From Silvibacterium acidisoli (GTDB lineage Bacteria > Acidobacteriota > Terriglobia > Terriglobales > Acidobacteriaceae), in contig CP085323.1 of assembly GCA_022870745.1 (NCBI GenBank), positions 5,146,001 to 5,210,000 on the forward strand: a stretch of DNA of 64,000 bases, given 5' to 3'. Shown one piece after another: positions 7,400 to 17,587 of this stretch. Made by a program: the position numbers and the translations under genes. The notes under the pieces were generated by a model. The model made no database searches, was not told the origin of the DNA, and worked only from the letters and a program-made list of their open reading frames with translations. Numbering within the stretch: the stretch's first letter is position 1; each line of letters opens with the position of its first letter.

Positions 7400-10300
7400 T
7401 TAAAAATTGAGCTTGGCTCCCAGCTGTAACACGCGGGGGGTTCCAGTGCCTGTAACCACTCCGAAGTTGCTTTGTCCAAACACCGTAGCTACCGACGTGA
7501 AATTCGTGTGGTTAAACGAATTGTAGGATTCGGCCCGGAACTGCAGATTCACGGACTCCTTGAACTTCACAGTTCGATATAGACTCAGATCCCAGTTCTC
7601 GTATCCAGGACCGAGAATGCTGTCGGGCCGGGAATCGCCACCGCGGCCAGCCGGAGCAAACTGATAGTCTGCTTTGTTAAACCATCCGCTGAAGGTGTGT
7701 GGGGCATTCTTGTTCGGATTTGAGATCTGGTCAGGCCGTCCCGTCGCTGGTCCTACCAGCAAGCCGACGCCGGCGGGATCGACCGCAGTCGTCGTCGGTG
7801 TCAGATACTCTCCCGAGCCATAGGAAACGATGCCGCTGAACTCAAATCCACCTGCGACATGTCCGATCACTCCATGCTGTGTGCGGAAGAACGGCAGCGG
7901 GTAAACGAAGCTGGCATTAAAGACATTCGTGCGATCCAGATCGGTATGGCTGTACTCTGCAGCGAGGTCCGAAGTGATTTGCGGCACCCGCGCATTCGAC
8001 AGCGCTTTCGACCATGTGTAGCTCGCTGTCACGACACCGCCACCGTGGAACGGCTTCTTCATCGAAATCTGCAGACTGTTGTAGTTCGACGAGAAGATGT
8101 TCGATTGCGTCGATATGGCACTGTAGCCGAGATAGGGGCGAATCTGGTTCAGGTAGGGAGTGTTAGCGGCGGTCACTTTATTACCTGGAATGATGCCATC
8201 CGCCAGGTACGCACCTGGTGCGGCCTGGTTCACGTCGATATTTCCGGACAGATGTACGCCGTGATTGCCATAGTAGCCGATATCAAGCACGACGTCGCTT
8301 GGCAGTTGCTGCTGAATGTCCAGGCTGTATTGCTCGGAATACGGCTGCGAATCGTGCACCTGCAGTGCCTGCAGGATATTCGGGGAAGCACTGAACTGCG
8401 GTACGCCGTTGCCGGGATCGGCAAACGACGGCGTCGAGATGGTCGCATTCTGAATGTTCGGATAGTTCTGAGCTTGCGCGAACTTATATTGGTTGCCGGT
8501 GATCGAAATATAGTAGAGGCCAAAACCACCGCGCAGCGCGGTCTTCCCATTGCCAAAGACGTCGTAGCTGAGACCCACACGCGGTGCGAAGTTCTTATTA
8601 GGGGTTGTCTGAACGTCAGAACCGAACGGCGAGTTCTGATCGCTGACAATGATGCCGTTCAACGGACTATAGCTCGGATTCGGCGCCTTGCCGCCCGCAC
8701 AGGGCGCTTTCGTGCAGATCACGCCGGCACTGTTAAGGGTGGGGGCCAGAGCCGCGCTGTAAGTCGCCGGATCAAAGTTCAGGATTGGCAGCTGGGTAGA
8801 TTGCCCTTCCAGGGTTGCGCTCGTGCCACTGGCAAAGTACGTGTAGCGGATACCTAGATTCAATGTCAGCTTTGGAGAAACGTGAACATCATCCTCCGCA
8901 TACCCTTCGTAGATATCCGTACGGTAAGCAGGCGCCGCATCGATGTTTGCTTGAGTAAAGGTCGCGGGAGCACCCTGCAGGAAGTTATCGAATGCCTGCA
9001 CGAACTGGGATGCGCCAGCGAGCTGTCCGCCTGGACCATTGCCGCTTGAGAACGAGAAAGCACCCGCGTTTCCAAATCCAGTCGTGCTGCCACCGGTCAT
9101 CAACTCGACGTTCACTCCGAACTTAAGCGTGTTGCGGCCGATGGCGTTCGTGCTGTTGGCAAATATCTGATGCAATGGCGTCCGCTCGTTGTAGGGAGAA
9201 TAGACCGCATAGGTTCCGCCGTTAATATTCAGGTGGGGAACCTGCCCGATCGTCACCGGATATGGAAGCGTAACGTGGATGTCCGGCGAATTTGACTGCA
9301 GCATCGATCCTATCGCCTTTGCTGTGACCCAGTTCGAACGCGTGGCATACCCTCCCTCAATGATGTGATTAGGCGTAATGATGTACGTCACATGTCCGAG
9401 CCAGTTGGTGGAGCCATTCGTCATATTCGACGTCGCTACGCCCGGCAATGCCGTTGGAACCTGGAAGCCGTTTGGAACAACCAGGTTGAAGGGATCATCA
9501 AGATAACGGAAAAACGCGCTCAAGCGATCGTTGAACTGATGATCGATGCGGATAAGCGTCTGCGTCTCGTTATTGGTTCCGATAGCCTGGGTGATGATGC
9601 CCTGCGGGTCAGCCGGATTATTAGGAACCGGCAGCTTGTTAATGATGTCGGTCAGATATTCCTGGGCAATCGGGTTGATGTTCGTGACAGTTGTGTTGCC
9701 GAGAAAGCCCTGGCGCTGCAGCGCTGTAGGAACATTCGAAGGCGTTTGCTGCACAGAGTTCTCCGAACGCAGGAACTCCTGGCCGAAGAAGAAAAAAGTC
9801 TTTGCGGAATTACGCTTGCTGTGACCCGGAATCCAGACCGGGCCACCGACGTAGTAACCAAAGTCCGCATAGCGCGAAAGGCCACGGGGAATGCCGGCGA
9901 CGTTGTTCAGAAATGTGTTGGCGTTCATCTCCTGGCTGCGAAAGAAACCGAACGCTCCACCGTGGAGATCCGTTGTGCCGGACTTTGTCTGCACGCTGAC
10001 GAAACCCGCTCCCGCGCCACCGAATTCAGCCGTATAACTGGCCCGCTGCAGATTGATTTCCTGTATGAAGTCCACGCCAGGAAATGCCACCGGCTGCTGG
10101 CCGGCTCGCTTCAGCGTGTCTGCGCCGTCGAGGTAATACGCATTCGCAGCCGTTCCATTTCCATTGAAAGAAAATGTCTGGGTGTTCACCTGACCGCTGG
10201 TGTTAATGTTCCCGCGATCATCCGGCCCAGGAACATTGCTGCTGATGCCCGGCTGGATGTACAGCAACTGCATGTAATTGCGGCTGGACAGGGAGAGCCC

Positions 10301-10771
10301 TGTCACCTGCTCTTTTTCGATAAGGGTGCTGGAAGCCGCGGTATCGACTTGCGGCGCCACCTGATCGGCCGACACATTGACGGATTCGGTTACAGAGCCC
10401 ACCGCCATCGTCACCGGCACTACAGACGGCGTGCCCACGTGAACCGCGATGGCGGTGACTCTTGTAGATTCGAACCCCTGCGCCGAAACCTCCACCGCGT
10501 AGTTACCGACGTTCAGAAGTGGCGCCGTAAACTGTCCGAGCGCGTCGGTCTGCACTGTGCGCGCGACCAGTTTCTGATCGGTGTTGGTAATGACAACGGT
10601 TGCGCCAGACACTGCGGCGCCACTTGAATCGTGGACTGTTCCATCCAGCTCACCGGTCAGCACCTGGGCATGTAGCGAAGCTGACGATACGAGAACTACG
10701 AATCCAATCACTGTGACGATTGAGGGCAATAGCACGATACGGACACTGGCAAAGAAGCGGCTAAACATCAT
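7400..10771 (-). CDS. Oar-like TonB-dependent receptor
   Basis: This 1123-residue outer-membrane protein has a signal sequence (cleavage near SLHAQ), a carboxypeptidase-regulatory-like Ig fold at about residues 38-125 (GTVHDSSGAAVSGATVVITN), a plug with FNGNGTAANAYYLDG, and a long beta-barrel ending in a terminal aromatic residue (LGAKLNF). This is the architecture of acidobacterial Oar-type receptors, which take up large substrates using TonB-ExbBD energy. The ATG at 10771 follows a GGAG. The LacI-type operator at 10908-10921 lies 136 bases upstream, and a sulfatase gene follows downstream. The substrate is therefore inferred to be a sulfated glycan. Confidence 0.93.
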   Translation of the reverse strand: MMFSRFFASVRIVLLPSIVTVIGFVVLVSSASLHAQVLTGELDGTVHDSSGAAVSGATVVITNTDQKLVARTVQTDALGQFTAPLLNVGNYAVEVSAQGFESTRVTAIAVHVGTPSVVPVTMAVGSVTESVNVSADQVAPQVDTAASSTLIEKEQVTGLSLSSRNYMQLLYIQPGISSNVPGPDDRGNINTSGQVNTQTFSFNGNGTAANAYYLDGADTLKRAGQQPVAFPGVDFIQEINLQRASYTAEFGGAGAGFVSVQTKSGTTDLHGGAFGFFRSQEMNANTFLNNVAGIPRGLSRYADFGYYVGGPVWIPGHSKRNSAKTFFFFGQEFLRSENSVQQTPSNVPTALQRQGFLGNTTVTNINPIAQEYLTDIINKLPVPNNPADPQGIITQAIGTNNETQTLIRIDHQFNDRLSAFFRYLDDPFNLVVPNGFQVPTALPGVATSNMTNGSTNWLGHVTYIITPNHIIEGGYATRSNWVTAKAIGSMLQSNSPDIHVTLPYPVTIGQVPHLNINGGTYAVYSPYNERTPLHQIFANSTNAIGRNTLKFGVNVELMTGGSTTGFGNAGAFSFSSGNGPGGQLAGASQFVQAFDNFLQGAPATFTQANIDAAPAYRTDIYEGYAEDDVHVSPKLTLNLGIRYTYFASGTSATLEGQSTQLPILNFDPATYSAALAPTLNSAGVICTKAPCAGGKAPNPSYSPLNGIIVSDQNSPFGSDVQTTPNKNFAPRVGLSYDVFGNGKTALRGGFGLYYISITGNQYKFAQAQNYPNIQNATISTPSFADPGNGVPQFSASPNILQALQVHDSQPYSEQYSLDIQQQLPSDVVLDIGYYGNHGVHLSGNIDVNQAAPGAYLADGIIPGNKVTAANTPYLNQIRPYLGYSAISTQSNIFSSNYNSLQISMKKPFHGGGVVTASYTWSKALSNARVPQITSDLAAEYSHTDLDRTNVFNASFVYPLPFFRTQHGVIGHVAGGFEFSGIVSYGSGEYLTPTTTAVDPAGVGLLVGPATGRPDQISNPNKNAPHTFSGWFNKADYQFAPAGRGGDSRPDSILGPGYENWDLSLYRTVKFKESVNLQFRAESYNSFNHTNFTSVATVFGQSNFGVVTGTGTPRVLQLGAKLNF

Positions 10772-10907
10772 GACTCCAAACTTCGCTCAAAAGCGTAAAT
10801 GTTAACTACGGAACAGGAAGTGAGTTTTTCAACCGGATTAGATTCGAAACAGAAACCAGGCATTATGAATGCGGCGGTTGCCGTCGCTTCTGCTTCCAAT
10901 TTCGAAA

Positions 10908-10921
10908 TGTAATCGATTACA
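10908..10921. promoter_or_regulatory. LacI-family operator, perfect palindrome
   Basis: TGTAATCGATTACA is fully self-complementary around a central CG, as expected for LacI/GalR operators (TGNAANCGNTTNCA). The same core occurs in front of the LacI gene itself at 21824-21837 and near the glycosidase gene at 11359-11372. This makes the repressor encoded at 20703-21740 the likely partner. Confidence 0.8.
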
Positions 10922-11358
10922 CAAGTACCCCAAAATCGCACCTTCTTATGACAGCAAGGCTAATAATCCCCGCTAATCTCTATGAGCTGCTATACAGGAC
11001 GCTCACTGGGGTTCTGGCTGTTGTTGTATTCGGATCGATTGGCAATCGGCTTTTTTCTTCTTGAGAAGATCACCTTTAGCGCACCCGAAATTCTTTGTTT
11101 ATTTCGTCGCGGCATTTTACGCAATCCGAAATGACCACTGTCAAGGAAATTGTTTACATGCGCGGATTCTGCGCATTTTTGGCAACTGGCGCTTCCACAG
11201 GCTGTGATTTGCGAAGTATCCGATGCTCTGCGATTGGACCGGTGCGTTGATTTATGCCACCCGATTCTCGGTTTCTGCCTCCAGGTTTTACTGGAAAGGG
11301 TCCCTGTTGCGACTCGAGGAGCAGCAGCAACAGGTTTCATCGCACCTCAAAGAGGAAG

Positions 11359-11372
11359 AGTAATCGATTGCC
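11359..11372. promoter_or_regulatory. LacI-family operator variant
   Basis: AGTAATCGATTGCC keeps the GTAATCGATT core with three changes from the perfect palindrome. It lies 45 bases before the glycosidase start at 11418, where a repressor could block transcription. Confidence 0.6.
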
Positions 11373-11417
11373 CACAATGATTGCCGGATGTGTAGTATCA
11401 GAACCGGAGTGGAGTGA

Positions 11418-12617
11418 ATGAACTTAAGAAGTAGAACAAAGGCGACCTGCGGATCGATTCTATTGGCGCTTGCCTTCACCGTGCATGCGCAGGTAGCCAA
11501 CGGGCGTGTCGTGATTGGCGCAAACGTCAATGAGCGATTTCATTGGGCTACCCCCGAAATCCTAGATCAGACACACACAACCTGGATACGCGGCTTCATA
11601 CCTGCCTCCGAGTTCATAAGCGGACAGCGATCCTACGCGACAGATAATGGGCTGCTCTCACTCAGGAGAGCAGCCGACTCGGGACATAAGATCCTGTTGT
11701 CTATCAAATGGGACTCTACAGGAAGAGGCGGCTTCGGCCGGATCCCCGCAGCCGGCTCGAAAGAAGAGGCGGATGCATTCACCTTCGTGGATAAGCTGCT
11801 CGATGCGACTGCTGGAAAGGTTTCAGCACTCGTTCTGATCAATGAACTGACTATCGATACTTTGCCTGCCGATCGTACTCCCGATGCAGACGGGCATATT
11901 CCAGTAATCGCTTTTTTGCAGCGTCTCGCGGAGCACGTCAGTGCGGAACGCCGCACGGCTGCTGGTGGCGGCACGCTGCAGCTTTTTGCGGGCGGAATGA
12001 CCCGGCTCGATAAGCAGGAGAATCGCGATTCACCGCTAGTGAAGGCAATGATTGCCTGGATCAACTCAGACCCCAGGATCGCGGGCGCCGACTACCACAT
12101 CCATCAGCCAGACATGTCCACAACGCAGTCCGCAGTGGAGTTCATGCATCATGCCGTCCCGGACAAGCTTTTGATCGTGACATAGATGTCGCTGATTTGG
12201 AAATGGCAGGCGCACCTGGGCGATGCTGTCGATAGTAGCGACGCCGGGAAAGCCTTTGTCAAAGCACACAACATCCCTGAGGGCACGACCGTCGCTCAGT
12301 TTCTGGAGGCGGCCTTCCAGAATCCTGTATCCGAAGCCGAATGGAAGGGCTTTCTTGCCTCTCAACCATGGTTCGAGGGCCACTATCTGGCCAACATCGC
12401 GCCCATGCTGGAGGCGAACGGAGTCAAGCTTGCAACGTATGCTTTGACCTGGAACCCGTCACCAGAATCAGCCACGCGGCCTGCGATCACAAACCGCACT
12501 GTGCCATGGTTTCTTAACCAACTGCTCGTGCCCGGGATGGCATACTCCCCAGACAAGAGCCGGTTGCCTGAAAACTACGAACTGTTTGACGACTACGTGA
12601 AATTGCAGAACCGGTAG
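11418..12617 (+). pseudogene. Exported clan GH-A-like glycosidase gene interrupted by in-frame TAG
   Basis: Codons 1-255 encode a signal peptide (cleavage near VHAQ) and a TIM-barrel-like N-terminal half. This contains VIGANVNERF and SALVLINELTID, in which Asn142-Glu143 matches the acid/base of clan GH-A. A TAG at 12183-12185 follows LLIVT. The same frame then continues for 143 codons (MSLIWKWQAHLGD onward) without another stop to TAG 12615-12617. Read through, the protein would be 399 residues. The stop replaces the residue expected as Glu in an IVTE-M-S strand, the usual nucleophile position; GAG to TAG is one change. Either a recent nonsense mutation, a sequencing error or two polypeptides would explain it. 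Family and substrate are not assigned. Confidence 0.75.
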
Positions 12618-12684
12618 ATGTTACCGGAATCGGGTGGGGCTTCCGTTGTAAGCTCCCACTCGCCGCACGCAACGGCAAAGACAG

Positions 12685-13311
12685 CTAATCGTCGACTCGC
12701 AACAGCCCTTGATGATAGGCACGATTCACCGCCTCCGCAGGAGCGCAGGAGTCAAGCTTTTCGAGGAGATGGTTGACGTGGCCACCCACCGCGTCCTCAT
12801 TAAGGTGGAGCGCAGCCGCGATCTCCTCATTCTTCATCCCCTCTGCAAGGAACCTGAGAATAGATAGTTCAAGGTCGGTCAGTCGATCACGAGAAACCTG
12901 GTCGGCCAGCTGCTGCGCGATGTGTGGCGGGATCCAGCGCTCGCCCGCATGTACTGCCCGGACGGCGGCGATCACCTCTGTCATTGGAGAAGTTTTCAGA
13001 AGAAACGCTCGCACTCCAGCCCGTAGCGCTTTGAAGACCTCTTCGTCGGAATGAAAGTTGGTGAGCACTGCACTGCGAATCTCAGGACGACGTTCGCGGA
13101 GGAGTGAAAGAAACTCGTCACCGCTCATGACTCCCATACGCAGGTCAGTGAGCACGATATCGACCGCAAGATCATTCAATTGCTGTAAAGCATCAGCACC
13201 GCTGCCGGCGGAGCCAACTACGCTGATATCTTCCTCGCAATCGAAGATGCTTTCAATGCCACGACGCACAATCGGATGGTCGTCTACGACAAAAACCCTG
13301 ATGGAGTCCAC
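12685..13311 (-). CDS. NarL/FixJ-type response regulator
   Basis: This 208-residue protein has an N-terminal receiver (VFVVDDHPIVRRG; phospho-acceptor Asp in VLTDLRM; conserved Lys in LLKTS) and a C-terminal LuxR-type helix-turn-helix (LTDLELSILRFLAEGMKNEEIA then NEDAVGGHVNHLL). No kinase gene adjoins it. The HisKA_3-type kinase at 18562-20706 belongs to the class that pairs with NarL regulators, so the two are the obvious couple within this locus. The gene lies downstream of the sulfatase at 13428-15122 on the same strand, 116 bases away, and may be partly co-transcribed. Confidence 0.92.
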   Translation of the reverse strand: MDSIRVFVVDDHPIVRRGIESIFDCEEDISVVGSAGSGADALQQLNDLAVDIVLTDLRMGVMSGDEFLSLLRERRPEIRSAVLTNFHSDEEVFKALRAGVRAFLLKTSPMTEVIAAVRAVHAGERWIPPHIAQQLADQVSRDRLTDLELSILRFLAEGMKNEEIAAALHLNEDAVGGHVNHLLEKLDSCAPAEAVNRAYHQGLLRVDD

Positions 13312-13427
13312 TGCTCGTCAACCTCTTCTGATCGCTGCGCTCCCTGCCGCTGGAGAAACGTGGGACAGAGCGATACCTAATAATCTACGCCCAAATCATC
13401 GTTCGAGCGTGGTATCTGGAAAGCATC

Positions 13428-15122
13428 TCAACTGCGCCCGGTGAAAAGCTGCATATCTCCGTTTGCCTCGGGCAGCATGTGGTAACGAGCGACTCGAAAC
13501 TCCGCCCAGTACCCTGCCCACCGGGGATCGCGCTGCAACTCTGCTCCCAGCATTCGAACCATCTCATCTCGTACAGAAGCATATTCCGGATCCTGGATAA
13601 GGTTCACAGCATCGACGTCCTGTAGATCATAGAGCTGGTCGCAAGAAGAGGTCAGGTTGTAGGCATACAGAAACTCCCGGGCGTCGCTGGTGCGATGCCT
13701 GATGCCGCATGCAAAGTTGACGCCCACATGCCATCCGCCGAAGAACAACATCGGTGCACGATCCGGCAGCTTTTCACCGTGTATCGCAGGCACGAGCGAG
13801 ATTCCGTCGAACATCCCCTCCGGCTCGATTCCCGCAGCCTCAAAGATGGTCTGTGACAGGTCCAGCAGGGAGACGGGCTCTTTCACGATCGTTCCCGTTC
13901 TGCCATGAGGCGGCTTCACGATGAACGGCACGCGAAGCACATCCGGATGCAGATATACCCCTTTATCCACCAAAGCCTGCCGCCCATTCATCTCACCGTG
14001 ATCGCTGATAAAAACAATCATGGATTCGTCGTAGAGGTTCAGTCTGCGTAGTTCACCGAGGAACATCCCGATAGCGCGATCGACAAGCTCCATCTGCAGG
14101 GCGTAGGCCACACGGTAGTCGAGCAATGTCTGCGGATCGTAGATCCCCCAGTACTTGCGATAGACATCGATGATCTCCGGTTCGTCCGCCGCGCGAGAAA
14201 AATCCCGCTTGCGCACTTCCGTATACGACTCGGGCAGCGTCATAATCCGACGCAGTTCCTTCTCGCGCTCTTCGAAACCTGCCGGAATAGAAAACGGCTG
14301 ATGAGGATCGAAGATGTCGAGTTGGAGATAGATGGGATGGTTTGAAGCGGCACCGCCGGCAACCAGCTCGCGCACAGTATCGACTGCCCGTTTCGCCAGG
14401 TAGTATGTGTAGTGCGCCTCGAATGGAAAGGGCTTGCCATCCTCCTGTTCGATCCATCCGCCCGCAGAGTTGCCGGGCGTATTTCGATCCTGCATCCGGA
14501 AAACGATCTCGCGGGAGTACTTCTGCGCCTTCACACCAAGGCTGTGCTGGTAAGCCAGGAATTCGTCGTCGTCATAGACCGGAGGCGACCAACGATCCCA
14601 CGGCTGATCGTTCTCCGTGAATGCATCGAGGAACTTCTTCACGCCAACATGGGCCTTCCCTTCCTGCCTGGCAATGTACCCCGCAGCTCGCAGGTATTCA
14701 GGAAAGATGATGTCGTCGGGGCGCAGCTGTGTTTCAAGGCCTTCGGGAGCTCGCTCTCCGTTCCCCTGGATATAGCTATAACGTCCGGTGAGGTAAGAAG
14801 CCCGAGAGGGCGAACACAGGGGTACTGTACATGTTGCCTCGGAGAAAAAAGTACCTTCTCGCATTAAAGATTGAATGGCAGGCAGACGGACGTGTTTCGC
14901 AAAAGGCCGGGCGGGATGATAAAGATCCGGACTCACCATGTCTGCCGAAATGAGAAAGATGTGCGGGGCTTTTCCCTGCCCTTTGCGAAGAAACGGACCG
15001 ACACCTTTGCGCGGCTGTATGTATTGCGAAGACGTGGCCGCACCCTTCGCCTCCTGCGCTCCGTTTAGAATCGGCACCAGTGCGGCACTACCGGCAAGTC
15101 CCATAAAATGGCGGCGGTTCAT
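13428..15122 (-). CDS. Tat-exported formylglycine-type sulfatase
   Basis: This 564-residue sulfatase has a Tat signal at the start (MNRRHFMGLAG), metal-binding APHIFLISADMV, the active-site motif LCSPSR (Cys103 to formylglycine), a FISDHGEMNG metal motif and the late GGWHVG region. The ATG at 15122 is chosen over the one at 15149 because GGGAGAG lies nine bases upstream and the twin arginines then sit correctly at the N-terminus. It is divergent from the GH51-like arabinofuranosidase gene, so both probably share control from 15123-15379. Substrate class is inferred as a sulfated sugar. Confidence 0.9.
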   Translation of the reverse strand: MNRRHFMGLAGSAALVPILNGAQEAKGAATSSQYIQPRKGVGPFLRKGQGKAPHIFLISADMVSPDLYHPARPFAKHVRLPAIQSLMREGTFFSEATCTVPLCSPSRASYLTGRYSYIQGNGERAPEGLETQLRPDDIIFPEYLRAAGYIARQEGKAHVGVKKFLDAFTENDQPWDRWSPPVYDDDEFLAYQHSLGVKAQKYSREIVFRMQDRNTPGNSAGGWIEQEDGKPFPFEAHYTYYLAKRAVDTVRELVAGGAASNHPIYLQLDIFDPHQPFSIPAGFEEREKELRRIMTLPESYTEVRKRDFSRAADEPEIIDVYRKYWGIYDPQTLLDYRVAYALQMELVDRAIGMFLGELRRLNLYDESMIVFISDHGEMNGRQALVDKGVYLHPDVLRVPFIVKPPHGRTGTIVKEPVSLLDLSQTIFEAAGIEPEGMFDGISLVPAIHGEKLPDRAPMLFFGGWHVGVNFACGIRHRTSDAREFLYAYNLTSSCDQLYDLQDVDAVNLIQDPEYASVRDEMVRMLGAELQRDPRWAGYWAEFRVARYHMLPEANGDMQLFTGRS

Positions 15123-15283
15123 CGTGAAAGGCTCTCCCGCTAACCACAATACGGTAGTGTCTTACTTCAGGCAAAGGATTACATGCCGATTTAACGAAAG
15201 GAATGCTTTATGTGCGTCCGAAATTGGTTTAAAGCATAGCCCTTGACACCATAACCGGCCATGTGACAACTTGATCGCTTGAA

Positions 15284-15297
15284 TGCAATCGTTTTCC
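15284..15297. promoter_or_regulatory. Weak candidate LacI-type operator in divergent promoter
   Basis: TGCAATCGTTTTCC fits the LacI/GalR pattern TGNAANCGNTTNC, though it is not symmetrical. It lies between the divergent sulfatase and arabinofuranosidase genes. It differs from the TGTAATCGATTACA core, so it could belong to the same or another LacI protein. Confidence 0.35.
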
Positions 15298-15379
15298 AGC
15301 CATTAACACGAACCTGACCCACTCATCCACGTGAGAGTGAACAGGCTGTCAATCGCCGCTGCATGCTTAGGAGAAGAAG

Positions 15380-17446
15380 ATGTTTTTACGGTTCGGTACG
15401 ATTTGTTGCATCGCGGCGGTCGCCAGCACGATGGTTTTGCCTGACACTCCTGCATTCGCACAGGTGAAAGCGGACAAACCTATGCCAGACGATGTCACGG
15501 TGCATGTGGGCGCTTCAGGATCAGCTCGCGTTCCCGATGGCATCTTCGGCTCGTTTCTTGAACCGATCGGTAACAGCATCAATGGCGGCATCTCGGCTGA
15601 AATTCTCGTCAATCGCAGCCTCGAAGGCGGGCTGTGGAGTCACGTCAACCTGGAGACGATGTTTCGAGAGCAGCCTGAACTGATCGAATCGACGAACCAG
15701 ACAGGCATTCCCCTGCCCTGGAGCCCGCTCAACTCCGCGGCTGGCAATCGCTATGAGCTTCATGTTGGCCATGCAGCGAACAGCTGGCAATCGCTGGAGA
15801 TCATGGGACAGCCCGAGGAGCTCACCGGCATCAAGCAGAAGATCTATCTCCCTGTTCAGCGTGAGTTGGAGTACAAAGCTTCGGTTTACGCGAGCCATCT
15901 TAGCGGGCCGACGCATCTGACGTTCTCCTTACGCGACCACGAATCGGGCAAGTTGCTTGCAAAGGCAGACGTTCAGGCTTCCGCGACAGACTGGACCAAG
16001 TACTCGGCGACGCTGGTTCTGAAGCGTGAAGACGTCCAGAGATTACAAGCCTTCGACTTTGCCCTGTCGGTGGAGGGTACGGAGCGCGTCGACGTCGACC
16101 AGTTCTCGCTGATGCCGGCGGATGCAGTGGACACACTCGACCCGGATGCCGTAGCGATGATGAAGGCCATGCATGTTACCGAACTGCGATTCGGCGGTAA
16201 CTTCAGCTCGTACTATCACTGGCGCGATGGCATAGGCCCGGAAGACAAGCGCGTGACAACCGAGAACATCGCGTGGGGCATACCGGAGTACAACAACTTC
16301 GGCACAGATGAATTTCTCCAGCTATGCCGGCTGATCGGAGCCATTCCTCAGTTCAATATCAACATGGGCAGTGGAACGCCGGAAGAAGCTACGGACTGGA
16401 TCCACTACATCAAGGAGCACTATTCCGGACCGGTGATCTACGAGATCGGCAATGAGCTCTTCGGAAAGTGGCAGGTAGGCTATCCGACCCTTTCTGAAGT
16501 TGGTGCGCGCACGCTGGCATTCAGTAAGGCGGTACGTGCTGCAGATCCGTCGGCTACCGTCATCGCAACCGGATTCGGTCCACTGGCAGGGCCGGCCTGG
16601 AATGCCGAACAACTGAAGGCTCCGAAGGGCACCTTCGACGCCCTTTCGCTTCACTTCATCATGGGAACGAACCATCCGCAAATGCCTTCAGCCACACCCG
16701 ACTTTGTCGCTTCAGCCGCTTATGCCTTGCCCTATGCCGTGGGACCTTACTTCGACCGCGTGCAGGCGCAGGTGGATGAACATCCCGAACTGCGAGGCAA
16801 CGTTCATCTGGCCGTGACGGAATGGCTCTTTAACAGCAAAGGATTCGGCGAGAGGAACTTCACCAATGAGAGTCCAAGCTGGATGAATGAAGGCGGTGCA
16901 GTCATGGCCGCAGGATTTCTGAACACGCTCCTGCGTCACAGCTCCGAGGTAACAATTGCCGATATGACCGGCATCATGGAGTTCGCCGGCATCTGGAAGC
17001 GCCGCGAGCAGGTTTATGCTGTGCCTGCATACTACGTATTCCAGATGTATACGGCGGTAAAGAGTGACGAGCTTCTGCCAGTTACGACTGACTCAGGCAC
17101 ATATTCCGTCAGGGGCGGCGTCAAGCCGCTCGACAACGTCGACGACATTCCCTATGTGGACGTGGTTGCCACTCGCAGTCCGGACGGCAAGACGATCACT
17201 CTTCTCTGCGTGAACCGAAGCCTGGAGCGCAGCGTTCCGGCGCATTTCGATCTCGGTTCGTCACATATTGCCGGCGCTGCCAGGATGCAACAGATCTCTT
17301 CGTCTTCGCGCTATGAACGCAACGATGAAGTGGAACCGCAGCATGTGACACCTGAGCTCTCCACAGTGCGGCTCCACAAAGGCGGGACGCTTTCGCTGAC
17401 GCTGCCACGAGAAAGCGTCAGTGTAATTCGAGTGCCGGTGAACTAA
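15380..17446 (+). CDS. Exported alpha-L-arabinofuranosidase, GH51-like
   Basis: This 688-residue enzyme is expected to release terminal alpha-L-arabinofuranosyl units in the periplasm or outside the cell. It has a signal peptide (cleavage near AFAQ), an N-terminal carbohydrate-binding-like segment (about 130-250), and a TIM barrel with LRFGGNFSSYYHWRDGIGP. The acid/base is in YEIGNELFG (Glu359), the nucleophile in LAVTEWLF (Glu481). A C-terminal beta domain ends in VSVIRVPVN. This order matches GH51. The ATG at 15380 has AGGAGAAG upstream. It stands between a sulfatase gene and the sensor operon and is the best clue that the target glycan contains arabinose. Confidence 0.88.
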   Translation: MFLRFGTICCIAAVASTMVLPDTPAFAQVKADKPMPDDVTVHVGASGSARVPDGIFGSFLEPIGNSINGGISAEILVNRSLEGGLWSHVNLETMFREQPELIESTNQTGIPLPWSPLNSAAGNRYELHVGHAANSWQSLEIMGQPEELTGIKQKIYLPVQRELEYKASVYASHLSGPTHLTFSLRDHESGKLLAKADVQASATDWTKYSATLVLKREDVQRLQAFDFALSVEGTERVDVDQFSLMPADAVDTLDPDAVAMMKAMHVTELRFGGNFSSYYHWRDGIGPEDKRVTTENIAWGIPEYNNFGTDEFLQLCRLIGAIPQFNINMGSGTPEEATDWIHYIKEHYSGPVIYEIGNELFGKWQVGYPTLSEVGARTLAFSKAVRAADPSATVIATGFGPLAGPAWNAEQLKAPKGTFDALSLHFIMGTNHPQMPSATPDFVASAAYALPYAVGPYFDRVQAQVDEHPELRGNVHLAVTEWLFNSKGFGERNFTNESPSWMNEGGAVMAAGFLNTLLRHSSEVTIADMTGIMEFAGIWKRREQVYAVPAYYVFQMYTAVKSDELLPVTTDSGTYSVRGGVKPLDNVDDIPYVDVVATRSPDGKTITLLCVNRSLERSVPAHFDLGSSHIAGAARMQQISSSSRYERNDEVEPQHVTPELSTVRLHKGGTLSLTLPRESVSVIRVPVN

Positions 17447-17587
17447 GTGAATCTGACAACTGCTCTTGTTCCCTGTTGCGTCCTTGGAATGCTCCGCGCT
17501 GGGGAACCACCCCTGCCTTCGCTCTAACGGAGGCGCCAAAGCACTGGGCAGGTACAGCGACGCCGCGGAAGAATATGTGGCAAGCTG

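Larger units (their letters stand above)
10772..11417. other. Divergent intergenic region with LacI-type operators
   Basis: This 646-bp stretch separates the TonB receptor gene (leftward) from the interrupted glycosidase gene (rightward). It carries a perfect operator-like palindrome near the left gene and a variant near the right gene, both listed separately. A 116-codon minus-strand frame (10990-11340) has a few cysteines but no recognised domain and crosses the promoter area, so it is not called. Confidence 0.6.

Noticed and set aside
9365..10627. 420-codon plus-strand frame opposite the TonB receptor gene
   Set aside because: It is antisense to a clearly coding frame, is rich in Arg/His as shadows of high-GC genes are, and shows no domain.
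10990..11340. 116-codon minus-strand frame with several cysteines in the divergent promoter region
   Set aside because: No family recognised, no clear ribosome site, and it overlaps the region expected to hold promoters.
12183..12185. TAG as a pyrrolysine codon
   Set aside because: No pyl genes or PYLIS-like context, the host type does not use pyrrolysine, and a one-base change from the expected GAG is simpler.
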